Assembly: GCA_023053545.1 (NCBI GenBank)
Contig: JAKZAN010000039.1
Location: forward strand, 735,522 to 799,521
DNA length: 64,000 nt
DNA from: Lepidurus packardi
Lineage: Eukaryota; Arthropoda; Branchiopoda; Notostraca; Triopsidae
Direction of reading: 5' to 3'
Shown here: one piece after another, positions 13,519 through 22,456 of the stretch
How the letters are laid out: every line of letters begins with the position of its first letter
Numbering within the stretch: the first letter of the stretch is position 1
Position numbers and translations under genes: made by a program
The notes under the pieces: generated by a model
What the model was told of the DNA's origin: nothing
The model's input: the letters and a program-made list of their open reading frames with translations, nothing else
The model's database searches: none

Positions 13519-16500
13519 GTGATGAATTAATTAAGTCCGTAATGAATTAATAAAGTCCGTAATGAATTAGTTAAGTCCGAAAGGAATTAATTAAGTCCGT
13601 AAGGAATTAATTAAGTCCGTAATGAATCAATTAAGTCCATAAGGAATTAATTCAGTCCGTAAGGAATTATTTCAGTCCGTAATTAATTCATTCATTCCTT
13701 ACGGAATTAATTAAGTCCATAAAATTCAGTCCGTAAGGAATTAATTCAGTCCGTAAGGAATTAATTAAATCCGTATGGAATTATTTCAGACCGTAAAGAA
13801 TTAATTAAGTACGTAAGGAATTAATTAAGTCCGTAAGGAATTAATTCAGTCCGTAATGAATTAATTAAGTCCGTAAGGAATTAATTAAGTCCGTAAGGAA
13901 TTAATTAAGTCCGTAAGGAATAAGTTCAGTACGTAAGGAAATAATTCAGTCCGTAATCGATTAATTAAATCCGTAATGAATTAATTCAGTCCGTATAAAA
14001 TTAATTCAGTCCGTAAGGAATTAATTAAGGAATTAATTCAGTCCGTAAGGAATTAATTCAGTCCGTAAGGATTTAATTCAGTCCGTAAGGAATTAATTCA
14101 GTCCGTAAGGAATTAATTCAGTCCGTAAGGAATTAATTCAGTCCGTAAGGAATTAATTCAGTAAGAAAGGAATTCAATCAATCCTAAAGAATTAATTCAG
14201 TCCGTAAGGAAATAATTCAGTCCGTAAGGAATTAATTCAGTCCGTAAGGAATTAATTCAGTAAGAAAGGAATTCAATCAATCCTAAAGAATTAATTCAGT
14301 CCATAATGAAATAATTCAGTCCATAATGAATTAATTCAGTCCGTAAGGAATTAATTCAGTCCGTAAGGAATTAATTAAATCCGTACGGAATTAATTCAGA
14401 CCGTGAAGAATTAATTAAGTACGTAAGGAATTAATTAAGTCCGTAAGGAATTAATTCAGTCCGTAATGAATTAATTCAGTCCGTAAGGAATTAAGTCCGT
14501 AAGGAATTAATTAAGTCCGTAAGGAATAAGTTCAGTACGTAAGGAAATAATTCAGTCCGTAATCGATTAATTAAATCCTTAAGGAATTAATTCAGTCCGT
14601 AAGGAATAAATTCAGTACGTAAGGAATTAATTCAGTCCGTAATGGATTAATTAAGTCCGTAATGAATTAATACAGTCCGTATAAAATTAATTCAGTCCGT
14701 AAGATATTAATTAAGGAATTAATTCAGTCCGTAAGATATTAATTAAGGAATTAATTCAGTCCGTAAGGAATTAATTCAGTAAGAAAGGAATTCAATGAAT
14801 CCTGAAGAATTAATTCAGCCCGTAAAGAAAATTATTCAGTCCGTAAGGAATTAATTCTGTCCGTAAGGTTTTAATTCAGTCCGTAAGGCATTAATTCAGT
14901 CCGTAAGGAATTAATTCAGTCCGTAAGGAATTAATTCCGTCCGTAAGGAATAAGTTCAGTACGTAAGGAATTAATTCAGTCCGTAATGGATTAATTAAGT
15001 CCGTAATGAATAAATTCAGTCCGTATGAAATTAATTCAGTCCGTAAGGAATTAATTAAGTCCGTAATGAATTAATTAATTCCGTGATGAATTAATTAAGT
15101 CCGTAATGAATTAATAAAGTCCGTAATGAATTAATTAAGTCCGAAAGGAATTAATTAAGTCCGTAAGGAATTAATTAAGTCCGTAATGAATCAATTAAGT
15201 CCATAAGGAATTAATTCAGTCCGTAATGGATTAATTAAGTCCGTAATGAAATAATACAGTCCGTATAAAATTAATTCAGTCCGTAAGATATTAATTAAGG
15301 AATTAATTCAGTCCGTAAGGAATTAATTCAGTAAGAAAGGAATTCAATGAATCCTGAAGAATTAATTCAGTCCGTAAGGAAATTATTCAGTCCGTAAGGA
15401 ATTAATTCTGTCCGTAAGGTTTTAATTCAGTCCGTAAGGCATTAATTCAGTCCGTAAGGAATTAATTCAGTCCGTAAGGAATTAATTCCGTCCGTAAGGA
15501 ATAAGTTCAGTACGTAAGGAATTAATTCAGTCCGTAATGGATTAATTAAGTCCGTAATGAATAAATTCAGTCCGTATGAAATTAATTCAGTCCGTAAGGA
15601 ATTAATTAAGTCCGTAATGAATTAATTAATTCCGTGATGAATTAATTAAGTCCGTAATGAATTAATAAAGTCCGTAATGAATTAGTTAAGTCCGAAAGGA
15701 ATTAATTAAGTCCGTAAGGAATTAATTAAGTCCGTAATGAATCAATTAAGTCCATAAGGAATTAATTCAGTCCGTAAGGAATTATTTCAGTCCGTAATTA
15801 ATTCATTCATTCCTTACGGAATTAATTAAGTCCATAAAATTCAGTCCGTAAGGAATTAATTCAGTCCGTAATGAATTAATTAAGTCCGTAAGGAATTAAT
15901 TAAGTCCGTAAGGAATTAATTAAGTCCGTAAGGAATAAGTTCAGTACGTAAGGAAATAATTCAGTCCGTAATCGATTAATTAAATCCGTAATGAATTAAT
16001 TCAGTCCGTATAAAATTAATTCAGTCCGTAAGGAATTAATTAAGGAATTAATTCAGTCCGTAAGGAATTAATTCAGTCCGTAAGGATTTAATTCAGTCCG
16101 TAAGGAATTAATTCAGTCCGTAAGGAATTAATTCAGTCCGTAAGGAATTAATTCAGTCCGTAAGGAATTAATTCAGTAAGAAAGGAATTCAATCAATCCT
16201 AAAGAATTAATTCAGTCCGTAAGGAAATAATTCAGTCCGTAAGGAATTAATTCAGTCCGTAAGGAATTAATTCAGTAAGAAAGGAATTCAATCAATCCTA
16301 AAGAATTAATTCAGTCCGTAATGAACTAATTCAGTCCATAATGAATTAATTCAGTCCGTAAGGAATTAATTCAGTCCGTAAGGAATTAATTAAGTCCGTA
16401 AGGAATTAATTAAGTCCGTAAGGAATAAGTTCAGTACGTAAGGAAATAATTCAGTCCGTAATCGATTAATTAAATCCTTAAGGAATTAATTCAGTCCGTA

Positions 16501-18480
16501 AGGAATAAATTCAGTACGTAAAGAATTAATTCAGTCCGTAATGGATTAATTAAGGAATTAATTCAGTCCGTAAAGAATTAATTCAGTCCGTAATGGATTA
16601 ATTAAGGAATTAATTCAGTCCGTAAATAATTAATTCAGTCCGTAAGGAATAAATTCAGTACGTAAGGAATTAATTCAGTCCGTAATGGATTAATTAAGTC
16701 CGTAATGAATTAATACAGTCCGTATAAAATTAATTCAGTCCGTAAGATATTAATTAAGGAATTAATTCAGTCCGTAAGGAATTAATTCAGTAAGAAAGGA
16801 ATTCAATCAATCCTAAAGAATTAATTCAGTCCGTAAGGAAATAATTCAGTCCGTAAGGAATTAATTCAGTCCGTAAGGAATTAATTCAGTCCGTAAGGAA
16901 TTAATTCAGTCCGTAAGGAATTAATTCAGTCCGTAAGGAATTAATTCAGTCCGTAAGGAATTAATTCAGTCCGTAAGGAATTATTTCAGTCCGTAATTAA
17001 TTCATTCATTCCTTACGGAATTAATTAAGTCCACAATGAATTAATTCAGTCCGTAAGGAATTAATTCAGTCCGAAAGGAATTAATTCAGTCCGTAAGGAA
17101 TTAACTCAGTCCGTAAGGAATTATTTAAGTCCGTAAGGTATTAATTCAGTCCGTAAGGAATTAATCCTGTCCGTAAGGATTTATTTCAGTCCGTAATGTA
17201 ATAATTCAGTCCGTAAGGAATTAATTCAGTCCGTAAGGAATTAATTCAGTCCGTAAGGAATAAGTTCAGTACGTAAGGAATTAATTCAGTCCGTAATGGA
17301 TTAATTAGGTCCGTAAGGAATTAATTCAGTCCGTATGAAATTAATTCAGTCCGTAAGGAATTAATTCAGTAAGAACGGAATTCAATCAATCCTAAAGAAA
17401 TAATTCAGTCCGTAAGGAATTAATTCAGTCCGAAAGGAATTAATTCAGTCCGTAAGGAATTAATTCAGTCCGTAAGGAATTAATTCAGTCCGTAAGGAAT
17501 TAATTAAATCCGTAAGGAATTAATTCAGACCGTAAGGAATTAATTCAGTCCGTAAGGAATTAATTCAGTCCGTAAAGAATTAATTCAGTCCGTGAGGAAC
17601 TAATTCAGTCCGTAAGGTATTAATTCAGTCCGTAAGGAATTAATTCAGCCCGTAAGGATTAAGTTCAGTACTTAAGGAATTAATTAAGTCCGTAATGGAT
17701 TAATTAAGTCCGTAATGAATTAATTCAGTCCGTATGAAATTAATTCAGTCCGTAAGGAATTAATTCAGTAAGAACGGAATTCAATCAATCCTAAAGAATT
17801 AATTCAGTCCGTAAGGAAATAATTTAGTCCGTAAGGAATTAATTCAGTCCGAAAGGAATTAATTCAGTCCGTAAGGAATTAATTCAGTCCGTAAGGAATT
17901 AATTCAGTCCGTAAGGAATTATTTCAGTCCGTAATTAATTAATTCATTCCTTACGGAATTAATTAAGTCCATAATGAATTAATTCAGTCCGTAAGGAATT
18001 AATTCAGTCCGTAAGGAATTAATTAAATCCGTAAGGAATTAATTCAGACCGTAAGGAATTAATTCAGTCCGTACGGAATTATTTCAGTCCGTAATTAATT
18101 CATTCATTCCTTACGGATTTAATTAAGTCCGTAAGGAATTAATTCACTCCGTAAGGAATTAATTCAGTAAGAAAGGAATTCAATCAATCCTAAAGAATTA
18201 ATTCAGTCCGTAAGGAAATAATTCTGTCCGTAAGGAATTAATTCAGTCCGTAATGTAGTAATTCAGTCCGTAAGGAATTAATTCAGTCCGTAAGGAATTA
18301 ATTCAGTCCGTAATGTAATAATTCAGTCCGTAAGGAATTAATTCAGTCCGTAATGGATTAATTAAGTCCGTAAGGAATTAATTAAGTCCGTAAGGAATTA
18401 ATTCAGTCCGTAAGGAATTAATTCAGTCCGTAAGGAATTAATTCAGTCCGTAAGGAATTAATTCAGTCCGTAAGGAATTA
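13519..18480. repeat. Left array, rearranged HOR fragments
   Basis: The same variant monomers as in the 6.7-kb unit appear in shuffled order. The CAATGAATCCTGAAG box occurs at 14781 and 15333, a 552-base spacing not seen in copies A and B. Inverted half-monomer blocks recur near 13,675, 15,790, 16,990, 17,930 and 18,090. The segment from about 16,800 to 18,300 follows the order of the 1.0-2.6 kb part of copy A with several indels. No non-satellite sequence is present. Confidence 0.75.
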
Positions 18481-19190
18481 ATTCAGTCCGTAAGGAATTA
18501 ATTCGGTCCGTAAGGATTTAATTCAGTCCGTAAGGTATTAATTCAGTCCGTAAGGAATTAATTCAGTCCGTAAGGAATTAATTCAGTCCGTAAGGAATAA
18601 GTTCAGTACGTAAGGAATTAATTCAGTCCGTAATGGATTAATTAAGTCCGTAATGAATAAATTCAGTCCGTATGAAATTAATTCAGTCCGTAAGGAATTA
18701 ATTAAGTCCGTAATGAATTAATTAAGTCCGTAAGGAATTAATTAAGTCCGTAAGGAATTAATTCAGTCCGTAAGGCATTAATTCAGTCCGTAAGGAATTA
18801 ATTCAGTCCGTAAGGAATTAATTCAGTCCGTAAGGAATTAATTCAGTCCGTAAGGAATTAATTCAGTCCGTAAGGAATTAATTAAGTCCGTAAGGAATTA
18901 ATTCAGTCCGTAAGGAATTAATTCGGTCCGTAAGGATTTAATTCAATCCGTAAGGTATTAATTCAGTCGGTAAGTAATTAATTCAGTCCGTAAGGAATTA
19001 ATTCAGTCCGTAAGGAATAAGTTCAGTACCTAAGGAATTAATTCAGTCCGTAATGGATTAATTAAGTCCGTAATGAATAAATTCAGTCCGTATGAAATTA
19101 ATTCAGTCCGTAAGGAATTAATTAAGTCCGTAATGAATTAATTAAGTCCGTAAGGAATTAATTAAGTCCGTAAGGAATTAATTCAGTTCG
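18481..19190. repeat. 420-bp (21-mer) higher-order repeat
   Basis: The run GGTCCGTAAGGATTTAATTC followed by a GTAAGGTATT monomer occurs near 18,504 and again near 18,924, 420 bases (21 monomers) apart. The following GTTCAGTACGTAAGG, GTAATGGATT and GTATGAAATT variants repeat in step. The second copy carries private changes such as CAATCCG, GTCGG and GTACCTAAGG. Confidence 0.75.
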
Positions 19191-19676
19191 TAAAGAATTA
19201 ATTTAGTCCGTAAGGAATTTATATCAGTCCGTAAGGAATTAATTAAGTCCGTAAGGAATTAATTCAGTGTACAAAGAATTAATTCAGTCTGTAAGGAATT
19301 AAATCAGGCCGTAGGGAATTAATTCAGTCTGTAAGGAATTAAATCAGGCCGAAAGGAATTAATTAAGTCCGTAAGAAATTGATTCAGTCCGTAAGGAATT
19401 AATTCAGTCCGTAAGGAATTAATTAAGTCCGTAAGGAATTAATTCAGTTCCCAAGGAATTAATTGAGTCCCTAAGTAGTTAATCCAATCCGTAAGGAATT
19501 AATTCAGTCCGTAACTAATTAATTCAGCAAGTAAGGAATTCAATCAATCATAAAGAATTAATTCAGTCCGTAATGGATTAATTAAGTCCGTAATGAGTTA
19601 ATTCAGTCCGTATGAAATTAATTCAGTAAGAAAGGAATTCAATCAATCCTAAAGAATTAATTCAGTCCGTAAGGAA
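19190..19676. repeat. Diverged array segment with right-type variants
   Basis: This stretch has many variants that otherwise occur right of about 24.8 kb: TAAATCAGGCC, GTCCCTAAGTAGTT and a box with CAATCAATCATAAAG near 19,543. It ends with a left-type box (CCTAAAG) at about 19,628-19,655 and one normal monomer, directly followed by the BEL element. It is the most degenerate part of the left block. Confidence 0.7.
19672..19676. repeat. BEL target-site duplication, left copy
   Basis: AGGAA immediately precedes the element and recurs at 22452-22456. BEL/Pao integrases typically leave 4-6 bp duplications. AGGAA is in every monomer, so the match alone is weak. Support comes from the context: box plus one monomer on the left and ATAATTCAG on the right rebuild the array order seen without insert at about 1,011-1,050. 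Confidence 0.65.
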
Positions 19677-19834
19677 TGTACAGCCCTGGGACCGACAGTG
19701 CCTCTTGCAGGCTTCAAAATAGCCAAAGGTTCGTGTGCCTCTACGACATCCATGCCGAGGAGTACCGTAACATCTTCGTCCTTCATTTCTGGAAGCTCCA
19801 AGCCTCTCAAGTGATTGTGAGCCTTTTGCAGTCG
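19677..19834 (-). pseudogene. BEL polyprotein remnant downstream of in-frame stop
   Basis: After the TAA at 19835-19837 the same frame stays open to the element edge, 52 codons with no further stop. The segment contains LLGMDVVEAH, a form of the conserved stretch that follows the protease in Pao/BEL polyproteins, and ends close to a GPRAV motif that normally leads into the RT linker. The separation from gag is therefore a nonsense change and not a frameshift. The sequence breaks off at the junction with satellite DNA. Confidence 0.8.
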
Positions 19835-22126
19835 TTAAAAATCATAACGTCGATTTGAAATGTTGAGATTAGGAACGGTGAGCGCTCCCGAAACTTGCAC
19901 GACGGATTTTCCGTCGAGAGAGGAGACTTCGAACTCCACAGTCTTCGCGCGCAAAACCGGGTCATTTCCATGGAACGTCTCGAGGTGAATATTCTTCTCA
20001 GGGCCATTTAAAGATAAGCTTCGGGCGACATCTCTTCTAATAAGTGACACTTCGCTGCCAGTGTCGAGCAGAGCGTTTACGCGTAAAGACTTCCCATTTT
20101 TGGAGATTATAACGGGAACTAATGATAGAAGAACAATTCTCCCAGGCGCGAATCTCATATGATAGACTGCGGGTCCTGGCTGGCTTTTCGCTGGAGAACG
20201 ATTTGGGTAAACTCGGGGAGCGCCGTGCAGCAATGGGTGATGTTTTTCTTTACAGCCGTCGACTGCACAGGCCTGCTTTCGGCCACATTTCCGACTTCGA
20301 TGGGAGTCTTCGAGGAAGGAGAAGCAGAGCGATTTTTCCTTGACAACTTCAGCACGCTCCTTCGTCTGCAACGCGGCGAATTTTCGACAATCGGAAATAC
20401 TGTGCCCCATTTTCGCGCATACTTGGCAAGTTTTTGGGGCAGAGTTTTCGCTCGTTGCATAAACATGCTTCGATTGGGGCGTCTTCGTAGCCAGGGGTGA
20501 CCTTTTCAAAGGCCCCGGTTTGGTTTCGAATTGTTCAATCGGTTGAACTGTCATTTGGCTTAAAACGAGTTGATCAAGCCAAGCGTCTAAATCAGACAGA
20601 TCAGCGAGACGAGGTTGTATACTAAATACTCTTTCCCCCCATCTATTTCTGAGAGGCTTGGGCAATTTGTTGAGAAGCTGTGACAGGGTTGCGCTCGATT
20701 GCAAGTCTTGGTGATACCCACAGTGCTCAAGGGACGTAACAGCGCCATGGACTTCGTTAGCAAATTCTTGAAGAGCTTCGAAATCTTCAGAGCGTAGCTG
20801 TGTAATGTTAAGCAATTTCGCAATGAAAGCTCTGGCAATTAAATGAGGATGGCCATATCTTCGTTGCAGTTCCGCTAGGGCCGTTTTATACAAGGAGGGG
20901 CTATGTAGTGTTTGCGCAATCGATCCCCTTACTCTGTCATCCAAAAGTTCTCTTAAATAAGCGAGTTTTTGAGCGTCGGAACAGCCCGATTCATAGATCA
21001 GAGCTCTGAAATTAGCAATAAACATCGTCCATCGTCTCGGGTCTCCATTAAACGGGGTAATCGTGATCTTTGGGAGTCCGGAACTCTTACCACCATGAGA
21101 ACTGCGTTCTCCGCGATTTTCTGATTCTTCGTATATCCACGCATCTTCGCGATTTGCAACCTCTTCTCGGCGATAGGTGGCGTTGGCAACTGTCCTCTCG
21201 TTTGTGGAAGCTGGAGTAGTAGTTTCGCTTCTGTCGGGGACCAGGGCAGTTTGGTGTGTTGGACTCACTCGTACGTCAAGCGACACGTTGGAAGGACGTG
21301 TTGCCGTCCCCGTGATGAGCATAGGCTCTCCAACTACCTCCTCAACTTCTTCGCGTAGTGAATTTGCTTCTAAACGGAGTTGGGCGACTTCATTTTCGTA
21401 ATGTCGTCTCTCTCGGGCCAACTGTGCTCTCTGTTCCTCTTCCTCCAGTTGCATCTGCATTTCCCTTAGCCTTTTTCGGCAGGCCTCCTCTTCTACGGCG
21501 TCTTCGTTTAACCGATGGAGACGCAATTCGGCAGAGGCAAGGCGTAATTGGGATTCCCGATGCCGCATGCTTGAGGATTTGCTCGCGATGCTGCCCTCTG
21601 CAGGCGATCGGGACGAACGGGACGAACGGGAAGAGATAAGCGAGCGCGATACGATTGATGATGGAGGGTCGTTAGCTCGTGAGGAACGATATTCTTCGAT
21701 ATTTAGAAAAGACGCGAATGCGTCTCTCTCTATTTTCGTTAAATACGCTTCGGCGTTCGCTCTTTGGCGGTCTTTCAGCCCCCGAGCCGTGATGTAGCGT
21801 TTGTTAAGGTCTGCACATTCCTTGAGACCCTCGGAAAGCTGCTGCCGTAGAACTTCGAGTGCGCTGCGGCTGCCGCGGTTTGCGGTGTGTGCATCAATTC
21901 GTTTGATACACACGTTGACGCGCTTCGTGGCTTCGGTACGAAGCTTGCGTAAAAAACGAACGTCTGACGCGTCACGTTCGTCATCTGAGAATTCATTGTT
22001 GACGTCACGCTCGACATCCGAGAATTCATTGTTGACGTCACGCTCGCCATCCGAGAATTCATTGTTGGCTGGCGCGTTGGCGTACGCCATTGTACGAATT
22101 ACGAAAGTAAATGCGTCAAAAAACAA
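19835..22126 (-). CDS. BEL Gag-protease polyprotein, truncated
   Basis: 763-codon frame; the real start may be Met13 (codon at 22088-22090). In order: three 11-residue repeats (about 21-53); basic and Ser-rich region; predicted coiled coil about 190-265, rich in Glu, Arg and Leu; DUF1759 Gag core about 355-500 (contains PFNGDPRRW); CCHC knuckle C567, C570, H575, C580; a second knuckle C601, F604, H609, C614, where Phe stands in the usual second Cys position; a CxxxxC...HHPLLH stretch at 620-634; and aspartyl protease motif LLDTGSEVSLI with D688. The role in an intact element is particle assembly and RNA packaging by Gag, with cleavage by the protease. The frame ends at a TAA inside a conserved region, well short of a full BEL polyprotein (commonly over 1,500 residues). 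The damaged second knuckle and the stop suggest a decaying copy. Confidence 0.9.
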   Translation of the reverse strand: MFFDAFTFVIRTMAYANAPANNEFSDGERDVNNEFSDVERDVNNEFSDDERDASDVRFLRKLRTEATKRVNVCIKRIDAHTANRGSRSALEVLRQQLSEGLKECADLNKRYITARGLKDRQRANAEAYLTKIERDAFASFLNIEEYRSSRANDPPSSIVSRSLISSRSSRSSRSPAEGSIASKSSSMRHRESQLRLASAELRLHRLNEDAVEEEACRKRLREMQMQLEEEEQRAQLARERRHYENEVAQLRLEANSLREEVEEVVGEPMLITGTATRPSNVSLDVRVSPTHQTALVPDRSETTTPASTNERTVANATYRREEVANREDAWIYEESENRGERSSHGGKSSGLPKITITPFNGDPRRWTMFIANFRALIYESGCSDAQKLAYLRELLDDRVRGSIAQTLHSPSLYKTALAELQRRYGHPHLIARAFIAKLLNITQLRSEDFEALQEFANEVHGAVTSLEHCGYHQDLQSSATLSQLLNKLPKPLRNRWGERVFSIQPRLADLSDLDAWLDQLVLSQMTVQPIEQFETKPGPLKRSPLATKTPQSKHVYATSENSAPKTCQVCAKMGHSISDCRKFAALQTKERAEVVKEKSLCFSFLEDSHRSRKCGRKQACAVDGCKEKHHPLLHGAPRVYPNRSPAKSQPGPAVYHMRFAPGRIVLLSLVPVIISKNGKSLRVNALLDTGSEVSLIRRDVARSLSLNGPEKNIHLETFHGNDPVLRAKTVEFEVSSLDGKSVVQVSGALTVPNLNISNRRYDF
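21968..22066 (-). repeat. Three 33-bp coding repeats in BEL gag
   Basis: Three in-frame tandem copies encode NNEFSDxERDV-type units near the Gag N-terminus. Each DNA copy carries GAATTCATTGTT. They differ at one or two positions per unit. They are acidic and probably disordered. Copy number could vary between family members by slippage. Confidence 0.88.
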
Positions 22127-22186
22127 GTTTGAGATCGAAAATTTAGTACTTAACAGTTTGCGAGGCGAAAAGAAAAGCCGATTGGT

Positions 22187-22204
22187 TTCCCGGTCGATGC
22201 ACCA
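22187..22204 (-). promoter_or_regulatory. Primer-binding site, tRNA-Gly-like
   Basis: Read on the minus strand, TGGTGCATCGACCGGGAA begins two bases inside the LTR edge. It is complementary to the CCA-ended 3' end of eukaryotic tRNA-Gly(GCC) as I know it, with one mismatch at the eleventh base. Position and leading TGG fit an LTR-element minus-strand primer site. Confidence 0.72.
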
Positions 22205-22206
22205 AA

Positions 22207-22451
22207 TGGTCAGCCCAAATATCGTGAGCTGGCTGGGAAACGTTACGATATCACTCTGATAATTTTAATAACAAAAACGACTATATTTCGTCAATCGTGT
22301 GTACAGAAACAAAGAAATTTTTGGGGGTTACGATGGTCGACTAACCGTTGTCGAGAACGGAACGAGAGTAACTTGCCTTAGCGAGAACATGTAATAGTAA
22401 CAATGAATTTTTGCAATATTGAAATCTACCTTCCGTATCTAGTACGGAACA
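22207..22451 (-). repeat. BEL 5' LTR (245 bp)
   Basis: Minus-strand sequence starts TGTTCCGTAC and ends TGACCA, giving the TG...CA boundaries of an LTR. It lies directly upstream of the primer site. There is only one LTR in the window, so the 3' end is inferred from the boundary dinucleotide and primer position and not from comparing two copies. An ATTAAA at about 22264-22269 (minus strand) could serve in polyadenylation, but this is weak. Confidence 0.72.
22431..22449. other. Inverted repeat at LTR outer end
   Basis: TTCCGTA and TACGGAA form a 7-bp perfect stem around a 5-base loop TCTAG, two bases inside the LTR edge. TTCCGTA also resembles part of the satellite monomer read in reverse, which may be chance. 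Confidence 0.6.
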
Positions 22452-22456
22452 AGGAA
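22452..22456. repeat. BEL target-site duplication, right copy
   Basis: AGGAA directly follows the LTR edge and is followed by ATAATTCAGTCCG, the variant that normally comes after box plus one monomer in the left-type array. Confidence 0.65.

Larger units (their letters stand above)
1..19676. repeat. 20-bp satellite array, left block
   Basis: Continuous head-to-tail copies of TTAATTCAGTCCGTAAGGAA (+ strand reading), 35% GC with one CpG per unit. Common variants are AAG for CAG, GTAATG for GTAAGG, GTACGTAAGG after GTTCA, and a 12-bp short unit TTAATTAAGGAA. The unit length is not a multiple of three and it contains two TAA triplets, so every frame closes quickly and no protein is expected. Variant order is not random: it forms the higher-order repeats listed separately. 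The array begins before base 1. I do not recognise this monomer as a named satellite. Its job (centromere, pericentromere, subtelomere, sex or B chromosome) cannot be read from sequence alone. Confidence 0.98.
19677..22451 (-). mobile_element. Truncated Pao/BEL LTR retrotransposon
   Basis: Minus-strand element of 2,775 bp. From its 5' side (right) it has a 245-bp LTR, a primer-binding site, a short leader, gag with DUF1759 and CCHC motifs, and the start of a DTG aspartyl protease. The rest of pol (RT, RNase H, integrase) and the 3' LTR are absent. An intact BEL is usually 5-8 kb. The plus strand begins TGTACAG and ends GGAACA, so both edges look like TG...CA, and AGGAA flanks both sides. The left edge lies within coding sequence, so it is not a canonical LTR end. 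The copy cannot transpose on its own. Confidence 0.9.

Noticed and set aside
1-19676. Protein repeats encoded by the array
   Set aside because: The 20-bp unit cycles through all frames and has two TAA triplets, so no frame of useful length stays open.
19677-19700. A second LTR at the left edge of the BEL element
   Set aside because: The sequence is in-frame coding for the region after the protease and shares only TGT with the true LTR end.
19677-22260. Several short open frames on the plus strand and other minus frames within the BEL element
   Set aside because: They lie inside the gag-protease frame, lack recognisable domains and are antisense or shifted shadows of it.
22431-22449. LTR end derived from, or targeted by homology to, the satellite (TTCCGTA/TACGGAA)
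   Set aside because: Only seven bases are shared, too short to separate from chance.
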